Source: an uncultured Thermoanaerobaculia bacterium
Lineage (GTDB): Bacteria; Acidobacteriota; Thermoanaerobaculia; Multivoradales; Multivoraceae
Direction of reading: 5' to 3'
Length of the DNA: 64,000 bases
NCBI GenBank assembly: GCA_951813015.1
Contig: CATOTG010000008.1
Coordinates: 496,001 to 560,000, forward strand
Shown: positions 16,909 to 28,120 of the stretch, in pieces
Layout: each line of letters opens with the position of its first letter
Numbering within the stretch: position 1 is the first letter of the stretch
The notes under the pieces: model-generated
Database searches by the model: none
Seen by the model: only the letters and a program-made list of their open reading frames with translations
What the model was told of the DNA's origin: nothing
Translations under genes and position numbers: made by a program

Positions 16909-17829
16909 CTAGCAGCCCGCGCCGCGGGCGCCGTTCAGCTCCCTCCGGTAGCGGTAGCCGATGCACTTGTAGAGCAGCCTGGCAGCCGTGAAGTCGCTGG
17001 CCGGGTTGCCGGGAATCGGCGCCAGTTCGACCACGTCCATCGCGATGACTTGCTTGTGCTCGAACAGCAGCCGGAGCAGCGCCAGAGCCTGGCGCCAGGT
17101 GCCGCCGCCGGGCTCGGGCGTCCCCGTAGCCGGCAGCAGGGACGGGTCGAAGAAGTCGAGGTCGAAGGTCAGGTAGATCGTGTCGGGAAGCGACGCGAGC
17201 AGGCCCAGGAACAGGTCCTGGAGTTCGTCCTCGGCCAGGGCCTCCAACTGGCTGGCCCAGATGACGGGCAGGCGCTCCCTTTCGATGCGCGCGGCCTCCG
17301 GGCGGCTCAGAGACCGGATGCCGATGGCCAGGGTGGACACGCCGAGTTCGAGCACGCGGCTCATCGCGCAGGCATGGTTCCAGCGTGTTCCCGCGTAGGT
17401 CGGCCTGAGGTCGGTGTGCGCATCGAATTGCACAACTCCCGGATCGGGGCCGAGGTCGGCGCCAGCCGCCTCGACCACGCCGCGCACCAGAGCCGGCGTG
17501 ACCGTGTGTTCGCCGCCGATTGCGGCCAGGAAGCGACCGCGTTCGATCGCCGCCCGGGCGGCGGCGCGGATTCGGTCCAGCGCCACGTCCTCCGCGGCCT
17601 CTACGTCGACCGGCGGCAGAGTCTCGATGCCGACGCGAAACGGTTCCAGCCGGAGTTCCTCGTCGTAGAGCTCCACGTAGCGGGAGGCGCGGAGCAGGGC
17701 CGCCGGCCCATCCTCGGCGCCCCGTCCCCACGAGGTCGTCCGTTCGTAGGGTACCGGCAGTACGGCGACCGCGGGCTCGCCGGCGGGCGCTTCGAACTCG
17801 AGGAACGGCGGTAGGTCTGAGCCGCGCAT
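16909..17829 (-). CDS. speB: Arginase/agmatinase-family ureohydrolase
   Basis: About 306 residues. Dinuclear-Mn enzyme of the arginase fold that releases urea from a guanidino compound. The metal ligands are in GGEHTVT (His), FDAHTDL (Asp-His-Asp) and TFDLDFFDPS (two Asp), followed by the conserved GTPEPGG loop. The N-terminal VPYERTTSWGRGAEDGP segment is typical of the agmatinase branch. The start ATG 17829 fits the family; the long upstream extension of the frame overlaps the divergent gene. The stop lies exactly where the scar duplicated from the LRR gene's 3' end begins. Substrate could also be guanidinobutyrate or formiminoglutamate. Confidence 0.88.
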   Translation of the reverse strand: MRGSDLPPFLEFEAPAGEPAVAVLPVPYERTTSWGRGAEDGPAALLRASRYVELYDEELRLEPFRVGIETLPPVDVEAAEDVALDRIRAAARAAIERGRFLAAIGGEHTVTPALVRGVVEAAGADLGPDPGVVQFDAHTDLRPTYAGTRWNHACAMSRVLELGVSTLAIGIRSLSRPEAARIERERLPVIWASQLEALAEDELQDLFLGLLASLPDTIYLTFDLDFFDPSLLPATGTPEPGGGTWRQALALLRLLFEHKQVIAMDVVELAPIPGNPASDFTAARLLYKCIGYRYRRELNGARGAGC

Positions 17830-17886
17830 CGCGGCAGCACGGTAGCACTGCGGCGCGAAAAACGTCTTGGTCAACAGGGGACGCCG

Positions 17887-18609
17887 ATGATCGGGCACGA
17901 CGGGATGAACCGCAGCACGTTGAGAGAGATGCCTTCGGGGCAACGTCCCCGCGAGCGATTGCTGGCACACGGCGCGAACGTCCTGACGGACTGCGAACTG
18001 ATCGCCATCCTGCTGCGGACCGGGCACCGGGGCTGCTCGGTGCTCGATCTCGCATACGACCTGCTCTACGACGAAGGGCGCGGGCTCGGCGGCTTGCCGG
18101 CGCTCGCGCTGCTGGTTGAGCACGACCTGCCGTCGTTGCACCGCAAGGGCCTGGGGGACGCCAAGGCGGCGACGATCCTGGCGGCGGTGGAACTGTCCCG
18201 GCGCCTGGCCCGGGCCCAGCTCCCCGAGAGAAGGCCCCTGGGGGACATGGTCGGGGTCGCCCGCTACCTGAATCTGCGGTACGCGCGTCGCGACCAGGAG
18301 GTGATGGGCGCGCTCTACGTCGATGTGCGAGGCCGCGTGATCAACGAGCGGGAGCACTTTGTCGGCTCTCTGGACCGTGCCTCGGTCGAGCCGCGGGTGG
18401 TCCTCAAGGAGGCGCTGCTGTTGGGAGCGACGGCCGCGGTCGTGTTCCACAACCACCCCAGTGGCGACCCGGATCCAAGCCGGGAGGACCTGGCCTTCAC
18501 CCGCAGGCTGGCGAGGGCCGGCGCCGCGGTCGGAATCGAACTCGTTGACCACCTCGTCCTGGGCGGCGGCGGCCGTTGGGTGTCGATGCGTGAACGGGGA
18601 TTCATCTAG
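17887..18609 (+). CDS. radC: RadC-family JAB/MPN-domain protein
   Basis: 240 residues. The N-terminal helix-hairpin-helix region (LTDCELIAILLRTGHRGCSV, LHRKGLGDAKAATILAAVEL) is followed by a JAMM metal site: HNHPSGDPDPSREDLAFT with the HxH and later Asp, then DHLVLG. This is the standard RadC layout. The family's biological role is unsettled; older links to DNA repair are weak. The first ATG at 17887 is used; a second Met at residue 7 is possible. It diverges from the ureohydrolase gene, with 57 nt between starts. Confidence 0.92.
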   Translation: MIGHDGMNRSTLREMPSGQRPRERLLAHGANVLTDCELIAILLRTGHRGCSVLDLAYDLLYDEGRGLGGLPALALLVEHDLPSLHRKGLGDAKAATILAAVELSRRLARAQLPERRPLGDMVGVARYLNLRYARRDQEVMGALYVDVRGRVINEREHFVGSLDRASVEPRVVLKEALLLGATAAVVFHNHPSGDPDPSREDLAFTRRLARAGAAVGIELVDHLVLGGGGRWVSMRERGFI

Positions 18610-18796
18610 CGAGGCGCCGCGTGGCCGGGTGGTGGGCTTGTCTGTTTGGCTTGGCCTTCCGGCGCCTGAGGGAGAACCCGGTCCATCGGCGCCCCCGCGG
18701 AGGCGCCGACGGGGGTGTGGTGGTCGGACCGTTTCGGGCTGTGGCCAACAGGGCCGTCCAGCAGTTTGGCCGCTACCGCCGTTCCCAATGTCGTGA
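18610..18796. other. Intergenic region between radC and larC, nothing recognised
   Basis: 187 nt of GC-rich sequence with no coding frame that continues outside shadow reading and no clear hairpin-plus-T terminator. Confidence 0.4.
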
Positions 18797-20035
18797 ATGG
18801 ATCCTGTTATGGTCCGCCCGATGGCTGCCGGAGGCCCCGTACTGCTCCACATGGACTGTGCGAGCGGCATCTCGGGCGACATGTTCCTGGGCGCCAGCCT
18901 CGACCTCGGCTTGCCGGTTGGGCTGCTGGAGGAGATGGTCGAGCGCCTGGGCCTTGACGGCGTTGAGCTGCGGGTGCGGCGGGCGAAGCGCGGCGCACTG
19001 GCGGGCGTGCGTTTCAGCGTGCTGCGCGGCGGCAGGCTGGTCGAGGGCGGCGGCGGCGAGGGCGCCTGCCATCGGAACCTGTCCGCGATCCTGGGCATGA
19101 TCGAGCAGAGCGGCCTCGAGGCCGGCGTCAGGGAACGGGCGGCGGCGCTCTTTTGCCGTCTGGGAGAGGCGGAAGCGAGCGTCCATGGCGTCGGTCCGGA
19201 CGAGGTGCACTTTCATGAAGTCGGCGCCGACGATTCGATCGTCGATCTGGTCGGCGCCGCGCTCGCCGTCGAGCACTTCGCTCCGGCCTGCATCTCCTGC
19301 TCCACCGTGGTCGTCGGCAGCGGCACGGTGCAAACGCAGCACGGCGTGATGCCGGTGCCGGCGCCCGCCACGGCCGTCCTGCTCCAGGGGGCGCCGATCA
19401 GAACCGGCGGCGTGGAAGGTGAGATGACGACGCCGACCGGCGCCGTGATCGTGAGGGAGTTCGTCGACTCCTTCGAGCCCTCGGCGACCGACAGCCCGCG
19501 CCGGATCGAGCAGGTCGGCGTCGGGTTGGGCAGCAGGGAACTCGCCGACCGGCCGAACGCCCTGCGGATTCAACTGGCGAGCCCGGCGACGGTCGGTTCG
19601 CCGTGGAACCGTGTCGCGGTGCTCGAATGCCAGGTCGACGATGCGACCGGCGAGGCGATCGGCTACGGCGCCGAGGCGCTGCTTCAGGCCGGCGCGCTGG
19701 ATGTGTTCGCCACCCCGGTGCAGATGAAGAAGTCGCGCCCGGGCGTTGCCTTGACGGTCATCTGCCGTCCGGAGCAGGCATCCGAACTCGCCGAGCGGCT
19801 GCTGCGCGAGACGGGTTCCCTGGGGTGCCGGCGGACGGTCGTGGACCGACTGGAGGCCGAGCGATCGGTCGCGCAGGTGACGACGCCCTTCGGCGAGGTC
19901 GGGGTCAAGACGGCCGCCATCGGCGGCCGGGCCCTGGGTGCGGCGCCGGAGTACGAGGACGTGCGACGGATCGCCCGGGAGAGGGGGGTCCCCTTCCGGA
20001 CGATCTATCGCGCTGCCCTCCGCGCGGCGGACTGA
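18797..20035 (+). CDS. larC: LarC, nickel-pincer cofactor cyclometallase (DUF111)
   Basis: 412 residues. LarC inserts nickel into the pyridinium dithiocarboxylate precursor to form the nickel-pincer nucleotide used by lactate racemase-type enzymes. Visible marks: the N-terminal DCASGISGDMFLGA loop, VHFHEVGADDSIVDLVG, QHGVMPVPAPAT, the EMTTPTGA stretch, and the C-terminal nucleotide-binding half with QMKKSRPG. It is encoded as one uninterrupted frame; in some Lactobacillus the gene needs ribosomal frameshifting. LarA, LarB and LarE are not in this window. Starts at 18797, 18809 or 18821 are all possible. Confidence 0.9.
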   Translation: MDPVMVRPMAAGGPVLLHMDCASGISGDMFLGASLDLGLPVGLLEEMVERLGLDGVELRVRRAKRGALAGVRFSVLRGGRLVEGGGGEGACHRNLSAILGMIEQSGLEAGVRERAAALFCRLGEAEASVHGVGPDEVHFHEVGADDSIVDLVGAALAVEHFAPACISCSTVVVGSGTVQTQHGVMPVPAPATAVLLQGAPIRTGGVEGEMTTPTGAVIVREFVDSFEPSATDSPRRIEQVGVGLGSRELADRPNALRIQLASPATVGSPWNRVAVLECQVDDATGEAIGYGAEALLQAGALDVFATPVQMKKSRPGVALTVICRPEQASELAERLLRETGSLGCRRTVVDRLEAERSVAQVTTPFGEVGVKTAAIGGRALGAAPEYEDVRRIARERGVPFRTIYRAALRAAD

Positions 20036-20185
20036 ACCGGCGGCCGACCGGGTCGGCCGGCCGACGGCGCCTGGCGCGGCAGGAGGTTCGGCAGCCGGCG
20101 CACCTGTACCTTTGCTGGGTGGATTCTGTTCCCTGTCCGAGGCTGTCCGAGAGACGAGCAGTCGTTGAGGCTGCGGTAGCTGTGG

Positions 20186-20249
20186 GAAACCGGTCTGCCG
20201 GTTTTCCTCCAAGGTCCGGCGGGAACGGCTTGCCGTTTTCCGCCGGACC
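20186..20249. terminator. Two tandem hairpins between convergent larC and pnp
   Basis: Inverted repeats at 20186-20206 (8-bp arm, 4-nt loop, one bulge) and 20213-20249 (10-bp perfect outer arm, further pairing inside, cttg loop). They sit between the stops of larC (plus) and pnp (minus), so they can serve both directions. The smaller one has a T4 run on its plus-strand side. Confidence 0.6.
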
Positions 20250-20280
20250 GGCAGCTTCCCGGTTCCTGCCGTGCGAGTTC

Positions 20281-22587
<2,307 letters not shown>

Positions 22588-22886
22588 GTTCTTCTCTTGT
22601 CTTCCTTGCTCTGTTGTTTGCGCCCGGCGATTTGTGTGACGGGCAGGTGCCTTGATCGGCGAATGTTCGGGGGAAGTGACCCGAAGGGAGGGAGTCGGCG
22701 GAGTCCGAGGTTCCGGGAGTTGCCGTCCGCCTTCGGCGGCAGCCGGCCAAGAGGCCGGCGCGCCCGGTCTCGTCCAGTGGGATCCGTCGTCGGATCCGAA
22801 CTCACCTGGCTGTCGAATCGGTCGGTTCCGCAGAGGCGGCGCCGCTTTGGCAGCTCCGGGCTCCGGGTGCTGCGGGTGGAGGCCCG
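22588..22886. other. rpsO-pnp intergenic region with hairpin
   Basis: 299 nt between rpsO and pnp. It holds a perfect 7-bp hairpin (22742-22759, aaga loop) and a weaker neighbour (ccgcc-ttc-ggcgg, about 22728-22740). In many bacteria this region ends part of the rpsO transcripts and holds the site where PNPase expression is controlled by RNA cleavage; that role is inference here. Confidence 0.5.
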
Positions 22887-23156
22887 CTACCTGCGAATTC
22901 CGAGGCGCTCGATCGTCGTCCGGTAGCGCTCGAAGCTCTCGCTGCGGAGGTAGCCGAGCAGCCGGCGGCGGCGCCCGACCAGCTTCAGCAGACCGCGACG
23001 ACCATGATGGTCGTGCTTGTGGACCTTGAAGTGCTCGGTGAGCTCGTTGATGCGATTCGTCAGGAGTGCGACCTGGACCTCCGGGGATCCCGTGTCCGTC
23101 TCGTGGAGACGGTGGTCACGGATGATCTGGTCCTTCACTTCGGTTGTCTGTGGCAC
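22887..23156 (-). CDS. rpsO: 30S ribosomal protein S15
   Basis: 89 residues, the exact family size. The N-terminal [21 protein letters not shown] and central [21 protein letters not shown] are diagnostic; these bind the 16S three-way junction. S15 represses its own translation in several bacteria by binding its mRNA leader. The upstream leader here has three perfect 11-bp tandem repeats. Confidence 0.97.
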   Translation of the reverse strand: MPQTTEVKDQIIRDHRLHETDTGSPEVQVALLTNRINELTEHFKVHKHDHHGRRGLLKLVGRRRRLLGYLRSESFERYRTTIERLGIRR

Positions 23157-23205
23157 GCTCTGATTCCTCGCTGACTCTGCTTGTTCCGTTCTGGCTGGGT
23201 TCTCT

Positions 23206-23238
23206 GTGTTGCCTTCGTGTTGCCTTCGTGTTGCCTTC
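23206..23238. repeat. Three perfect tandem 11-bp repeats in the rpsO leader
   Basis: Unit gtgttgccttc at 23206-23216, 23217-23227 and 23228-23238; on the transcribed strand it reads gaaggcaacac. It lies 50-82 nt upstream of the rpsO start, within the probable mRNA leader or upstream spacer. Confidence 0.85.
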
Positions 23239-23353
23239 TTGCGGTTCCTTCGTCGTTCCTCTGTCCTTTCGCGGCGCGCAGTGTAGCACGGTCAGGCTGA
23301 CTGGCCGCCTCTTGAAAGTTGCTCCCTGTGAGGGCTTTGGCGCCGACCGGCGC

Positions 23354-24301
23354 TCACTGGAAGACGATCTTCGGATGGACGACGGCGAGGCCGCGGTCGC
23401 CGATCCGCTCCGCGACCGCGCCGACGGCGAGGAACCGGCCGCGGTTGTCCGTGATCTGTACCCAGTCTCCCTCTTCGGCTTCGCTTCCGGGCGCCAGCAC
23501 GGATTGGCCGTGAGCTATGCGGCGTTCCTGGGTCGCGTCCATCGCGACCCGGGGAAAGGGAAGGGGGATGTCGTCGAAGGGCACCCAGGACACTCCCAGA
23601 TCGTCGGCTGCGAGCGGTTCGGCGTCACGTTCGCTGGCCTCGAGCCGTTGCGAGTCGAGCGCGTCCGCGACCTGGAAGGAGGCGATGGTTAGCCGGCGAA
23701 GCGCGGCCAGGTGTCCGCCGCAGCCGAGGTGCTCACCCAGATCGTGGGCGAGGGAGCGTGCGTAGGCCCCCGTCGAACAACTGAGCCGGAAGGAGATCCG
23801 GTCAGGTCCCGATGCTCCCAGGGGGCCTGTCGCCTCGAACTGGAAGATCTCCACGTCCTTGCCCTGGCGCTCGAACTCCTCCCCGCGGCGCGCGAGCTCG
23901 TAGTACTTGCGACCGCCGATCTTCTTGGCCGAATAGAGCGGCGGCAACTGGTGCTGTTGCCCCTCGAAGCCGCACATAGCCTGGACGACCCGCTCGTGCG
24001 TCAGATCGGCGACGCTGCCCTCCCGGGTCACTTCGCCAGCGGCGTCGTAGGTGTCCGTGGCAATGCCGAACCGGATCTCGCCTTCGTAGACCTTCGGTGC
24101 GCCGATCAGGAAGCGGGTGAGACGGGTGCTGCGTCCGACCGTGAGCAGCAACAGGCCGGTCGCGTTGGGGTCGAGGGTGCCGCAGTGACCGATCTTCCGT
24201 TCGCCGAGGGCGCGCCGCGCGGCGCGCACCACGTCGTGCGACGTGCCGCCCGGTCGCTTGTCGACCAGGAGCAGACCGTGGAGCGCCGGCCGGGGGGTCA
24301 T
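23354..24301 (-). CDS. truB: tRNA pseudouridine-55 synthase TruB
   Basis: 315 residues. It makes pseudouridine 55 in the T-loop of tRNAs. The catalytic Asp is D44 in GTLDPNATG, and the N-terminal LLVDKRPGGTSHDVV and later YSAKKIGGRKYYE and STGAYARSLAHDLG motifs are standard. A small PUA-like C-terminus is present. ATG 24301 overlaps the stop of the DHH gene (ATGA), typical of this operon. Confidence 0.95.
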   Translation of the reverse strand: MTPRPALHGLLLVDKRPGGTSHDVVRAARRALGERKIGHCGTLDPNATGLLLLTVGRSTRLTRFLIGAPKVYEGEIRFGIATDTYDAAGEVTREGSVADLTHERVVQAMCGFEGQQHQLPPLYSAKKIGGRKYYELARRGEEFERQGKDVEIFQFEATGPLGASGPDRISFRLSCSTGAYARSLAHDLGEHLGCGGHLAALRRLTIASFQVADALDSQRLEASERDAEPLAADDLGVSWVPFDDIPLPFPRVAMDATQERRIAHGQSVLAPGSEAEEGDWVQITDNRGRFLAVGAVAERIGDRGLAVVHPKIVFQ

Positions 24302-25332
24302 GTGCCGCCCTCCGGCGCCGTGGCGTGGGTGCAACCCGACTGCGCGGTCGCCTCGACCGCGGCGCCCAGTTCGGCGATCACGCCGGACTCGTCCTCCCTG
24401 CTGCCGATCAGGCAGCCGGCGGCGTTGCGATGGCCGCCGCCGCCCCGCCGGCTGGCGATCGCACCGACATCGACCCTGCCGCGGCTGCGCAGAGAGACCT
24501 TGACGTCTCCAACGGGTCGTTCGCGGAACAGGGCGACCGCCTCGACGCCGCGGATCGACCGAGGGTGGTCGATCAGGCCCTCGGAGTCCGTTTGCGCCGC
24601 GCCGGCGCGGTCGAACATGTCCAGTTCGAGGCGGACGCTGGCGATGCGCTGTTCGCAGTGCAGTTCCAGCGTCTCCAGCACTTCCCCCAGCAGCCGCACC
24701 GCGCCGGGCGGCCGGGATTCGTAGAGCCACCCTGCGATCTGCTCCGGACGGGCGCCCAGGCGCACGAGTTCCGCGGCCGCGTCGAACGCCCGCGGGGTGG
24801 CATTCGAGAACCGGAAGCTGCCGGTGTCCGTCGAGAGCCCGAGATAGAGCGCGTTCGCGGTTGCCGCATCTATAGGAGCGTTCAGGGCGTGCGCGAGGCG
24901 AAGAACCATCTCGGCGACGGCGGGCGCCTCCGTGTCGACCCAGTTGGCCACTCCGTAGAGACGATTGCCCAGGTGGTGGTCCATGTTCAGAATCGGCAGC
25001 CGACCGAGCGACTGCTCCAGGCCCGTGCGGTCGAGTTGGGGACACTCGAGCGGTAGGACGAAGTCGAAGTCGCCGGGAAAGCCGGGGGGCGGTGTCGGGC
25101 CGACGTGAATCGCCATGTCTCCGATCACGCCGGCATAGGTGGCCGGGGCCGGGTCGACGTTCCAGATCGTGGCTGATCTCCCGACCGTTCCGAGGAGCCG
25201 GGCGAGCGCCACCTCGGCGCCGATCGCGTCGCCGTCCGGGTGAGCGTGACTCGACAGCAGGAAGTTCCTGCCGTCGCGCAGGGCGTCGACGAACTCCCGG
25301 GGGACGGCGGGGGAGCGGCTTTCCGGGTTCAC
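24298..25332 (-). CDS. nrnA: DHH/DHHA1 phosphoesterase, NrnA-like oligoribonuclease / pAp phosphatase
   Basis: 344 residues. It degrades nano-RNAs and 3'-phosphoadenosine 5'-phosphate in species lacking Orn. Motifs: SSHAHPDGDAIG (motif I, His and Asp ligands), MDHHLG (the DHH motif), GLSTDTGSF and the DHHA1 RNA-binding loop GGGGHRNAAG. It is encoded between rbfA and truB with 4-nt overlaps on both sides (ATGA), its common location. Confidence 0.9.
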   Translation of the reverse strand: MNPESRSPAVPREFVDALRDGRNFLLSSHAHPDGDAIGAEVALARLLGTVGRSATIWNVDPAPATYAGVIGDMAIHVGPTPPPGFPGDFDFVLPLECPQLDRTGLEQSLGRLPILNMDHHLGNRLYGVANWVDTEAPAVAEMVLRLAHALNAPIDAATANALYLGLSTDTGSFRFSNATPRAFDAAAELVRLGARPEQIAGWLYESRPPGAVRLLGEVLETLELHCEQRIASVRLELDMFDRAGAAQTDSEGLIDHPRSIRGVEAVALFRERPVGDVKVSLRSRGRVDVGAIASRRGGGGHRNAAGCLIGSREDESGVIAELGAAVEATAQSGCTHATAPEGGT

Positions 25333-25664
25333 AACTCACCCAGGAGCTGGTCGATCCGCTCGGCGTGTTCCGCGCCGCGGTACAGCTCGAAGTGGAGTTC
25401 GGGCGTTCGTTTCAGGCGAAGGCGCCGTCCGAGGCGACCGCGAATGAAGCTGGCTGCCCGGCGCACGGCCCGGATCGCGGTCCGGCGTTCATCCTCGCTC
25501 CCGAGTGCGGAGAGCAGGATGCGTGCGTGGCCGCGGTCGGCGCTCAGAGTGAGATCGGCGATGCTGACGAGAGCCGCGCGGGGATCATGGACTTCACGCC
25601 GCAGAATGTCCGTCAGCTCCCGGCGCAGCAGATCGCGTGCGCGGGCCTGGGATGCCGATTTCAT
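25329..25664 (-). CDS. rbfA: Ribosome-binding factor A
   Basis: 111 residues. 30S maturation factor with a KH-like fold. Recognised by position after infB, size, and the segments LTDILRREVHDPRAALVSI, LSADRGHARILLSALG and RLGRRLRLKRTPELHFELYR. The start lies 4 nt after the infB stop; the stop overlaps the next gene's ATG. Confidence 0.92.
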   Translation of the reverse strand: MKSASQARARDLLRRELTDILRREVHDPRAALVSIADLTLSADRGHARILLSALGSEDERRTAIRAVRRAASFIRGRLGRRLRLKRTPELHFELYRGAEHAERIDQLLGEL

Positions 25665-25668
25665 CGAA

Positions 25669-28074
25669 TCAGAGCGTCGGAGCGACGGCTTCGTGGTCGA
25701 AGGCCTCGATCAGATCGCCGGGCTTCACGTCCTGGAAGCGGTCGATGCCGATACCGCAGTCGAAGCCGCTGCGCACTTCGGCCGTGTCGTCCTTGAACCG
25801 GCGCAGAGAGCCGATTCGGCCTTCGTGAACGACGACGCTGTCTCGCACCAGGCGAATCTGCGCGTTCCGCGGGATGACGCCCGCGACCACATGGCAGCCG
25901 GCGACCATGCCGACCTTCGGCACCTTGAACACGTCGCGCACCTCGGCACGGCCCTTGGTGATCTCGCGCCAGGTCGGTTCCAGGAGTCCGGTCATCGCCG
26001 CGAGGAGTTCCTCGGTCAACTCGTAGATCACCGTATGCAGCCGCACCTCGACATCCTCCTTGCCGGCGAGGTCGGAGGCGCTGCGTTCGGGGCGGACGTT
26101 GAAGCCGTAGATGATCGCGCCGCCGGCGGATGCCAGGAGCACGTCGTGGGTGGTCACCGCGCCGACGGCGGCACGAATCACCCGCACCTTGACCTTGTCC
26201 GTCGAGACCTTCTGCAGCGTCTCCCGGAGCACTTCGACGGAACCCTGGACGTCGGCCTTGAGGATGACCGGCAGTTCCTTGACTTCGCCCTCCTTCAGAC
26301 TCGCGAACAGGCTTTCCAGGGAGACGCCGCCCGCGGTTGGCGCCAGCTCCAGGCGGCGTTTTTCCTCGCGGCGGAAGTCGGCGATCGAGCGCGCCTTCGC
26401 CTCCTTGACAGCGACCTGGAAGGGATCGCCGGCGTCGGGAAGGTCGTTGAAGCCCGCGACCTCGACCGGCATGGCCGGAGGAGCTTCCTTGACCCGCTTG
26501 CCCAGGTCGTTCATCAGCGACCGGACGCGGCCCCAGGTGGACCCGCAGACGAAGACGTCGCCGACGCGGAGGGTGCCGTTCTGAACCAGAACCGTCGCGA
26601 CGGAACCGCGACCCGTCTCCTTGCTCGCCTCGATGACGACGCCCTGGGCCTGCAACTCCGGGTTCGCCCGCAGTTCCGCGACTTCCGCGGTCAGCGTCAG
26701 CATCTCGAGCAGATCGTCGATTCCCTCGCCCTTGAGAGCCGAGATGGGCACCGCGATCACGTCGCCGCCCCAATCCTCGACCACCAGGTCGCGGTCCGCC
26801 AACTGCTGCTTGACCCGTTCGACGTTGGCGTTCGGCCGGTCGATCTTGTTGATCGCGACCAGGATGGGCGCCTCGGCCGCGCGGGCGTGGTCGAGCGCTT
26901 CCAGGGTCTGGGGCATCACGCCGTCGTCGGCGGCGACGACCAGGACCACCATGTCCGTGACCTTCGCGCCGCGGGCCCGGAGCTGGGTGAACGCTTCGTG
27001 GCCGGGCGTGTCGAGGAAGGTGATGCGACCGTCATTGTGGTCGACCTGGTAGGCGGCGATGTGCTGCGTGATGCCGCCGAACTCACCCTCGGTCAGTCTC
27101 GACTTGCGAATCGCGTCGAGCAGGGACGTCTTGCCGTGGTCGACGTGACCCATGATCGTCACGATCGGCGGCCGCTCGACCTGCGTCGCCGCCTCGGCGC
27201 CTTCCCCGGTTGCCACCAGCTCCTCTTCCTGCTCAAACTGGATCTCCTCTTCGAAGGAGACGATCAGGGCGTCGAAGCCCATCTGTTCCGCGAGCTCGAC
27301 CGCCACTTCGGGTTCCAGGACGTGGTTCACGGTGGCCATTACGCCGCGATCGAACAGCCTCTTGAGCAGGTCCTTCGACTTGACCCCCATCTTCTCGGCC
27401 AGATCCCGCACCTGCAGGCCGTCCGAGACGGTCACGGTGCGGCGCGGCGCGTCCTCGGCGGCCGCTTCGTCCTGCCGTTCCTTCTGCGGCTCAAGGCGGC
27501 TGCGGAGGTCGACGTCAACCGGCGCCGCTGCGGGTGCTTCGGGAGAATCGACGGGCTGTGCGGACGGTCCGGGCGCCGGAGACGCGGGTGGCGCGGGGAC
27601 CGGCGTATCGGTCGCGGGTCGGACGGTCGGCACCGCGGCGGTCCGGCTCTGCGGGGTCGGGGCCGGCGCCGGTGTCCTCGCGGCCCTTGCCGCCTCTTCG
27701 GCCGCGATTTCCCTGGCGGCGATCTCCTCGGGCGTAGGAGGCTTCGGCTTCGTCTCGGTCGGCGTCAGGGTGCGGATCGTGTGCTTGTGGACGACCTGTC
27801 GCCGTCGATTCGGACGCATTGGCCCGGTGGGTGGCCGCAGACTCGAGATGGGGCGGCGCCGCGGGGCGGCCGGTGGGGCTGCGCGGTCGCGCAGGATGAT
27901 CTCGCGCTGAGGACCGGCGATCTTCTTGCCTTCCAGCAGAGCCTTGATGATGTCCGTGTCGATCATCGAGTCTTCGCCTTCGACGCGAACACCGATCGAT
28001 CGGAACTTGAACAGCAGGTCCTGTTCAGGCACGTTCATCCGCTTGGCCAGATCCTGGAGCCGAATTTTTGCCAT
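25669..28074 (-). CDS. infB: Translation initiation factor IF-2
   Basis: 801 residues. GTPase that places initiator tRNA in the P site. An N-terminal IF2-N subdomain (IRLQDLAKRMNVPEQDLLFK) and a second one (LQVRDLAEKMGVKSKDLLK) flank a Pro/Ala-rich linker. The G domain starts near residue 308 (GHVDHGKTS, GGITQHIAAY, DTPGHEAF, NKID) and is followed by the C-terminal beta-barrels that bind fMet-tRNA. The start ATG is 46 nt after nusA. Confidence 0.97.
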   Translation of the reverse strand: MAKIRLQDLAKRMNVPEQDLLFKFRSIGVRVEGEDSMIDTDIIKALLEGKKIAGPQREIILRDRAAPPAAPRRRPISSLRPPTGPMRPNRRRQVVHKHTIRTLTPTETKPKPPTPEEIAAREIAAEEAARAARTPAPAPTPQSRTAAVPTVRPATDTPVPAPPASPAPGPSAQPVDSPEAPAAAPVDVDLRSRLEPQKERQDEAAAEDAPRRTVTVSDGLQVRDLAEKMGVKSKDLLKRLFDRGVMATVNHVLEPEVAVELAEQMGFDALIVSFEEEIQFEQEEELVATGEGAEAATQVERPPIVTIMGHVDHGKTSLLDAIRKSRLTEGEFGGITQHIAAYQVDHNDGRITFLDTPGHEAFTQLRARGAKVTDMVVLVVAADDGVMPQTLEALDHARAAEAPILVAINKIDRPNANVERVKQQLADRDLVVEDWGGDVIAVPISALKGEGIDDLLEMLTLTAEVAELRANPELQAQGVVIEASKETGRGSVATVLVQNGTLRVGDVFVCGSTWGRVRSLMNDLGKRVKEAPPAMPVEVAGFNDLPDAGDPFQVAVKEAKARSIADFRREEKRRLELAPTAGGVSLESLFASLKEGEVKELPVILKADVQGSVEVLRETLQKVSTDKVKVRVIRAAVGAVTTHDVLLASAGGAIIYGFNVRPERSASDLAGKEDVEVRLHTVIYELTEELLAAMTGLLEPTWREITKGRAEVRDVFKVPKVGMVAGCHVVAGVIPRNAQIRLVRDSVVVHEGRIGSLRRFKDDTAEVRSGFDCGIGIDRFQDVKPGDLIEAFDHEAVAPTL

Positions 28075-28120
28075 GGATTCCTCGGTTCCCCTTCAGCTCT
28101 TCTTGTCGGCTCGGGCGCCC

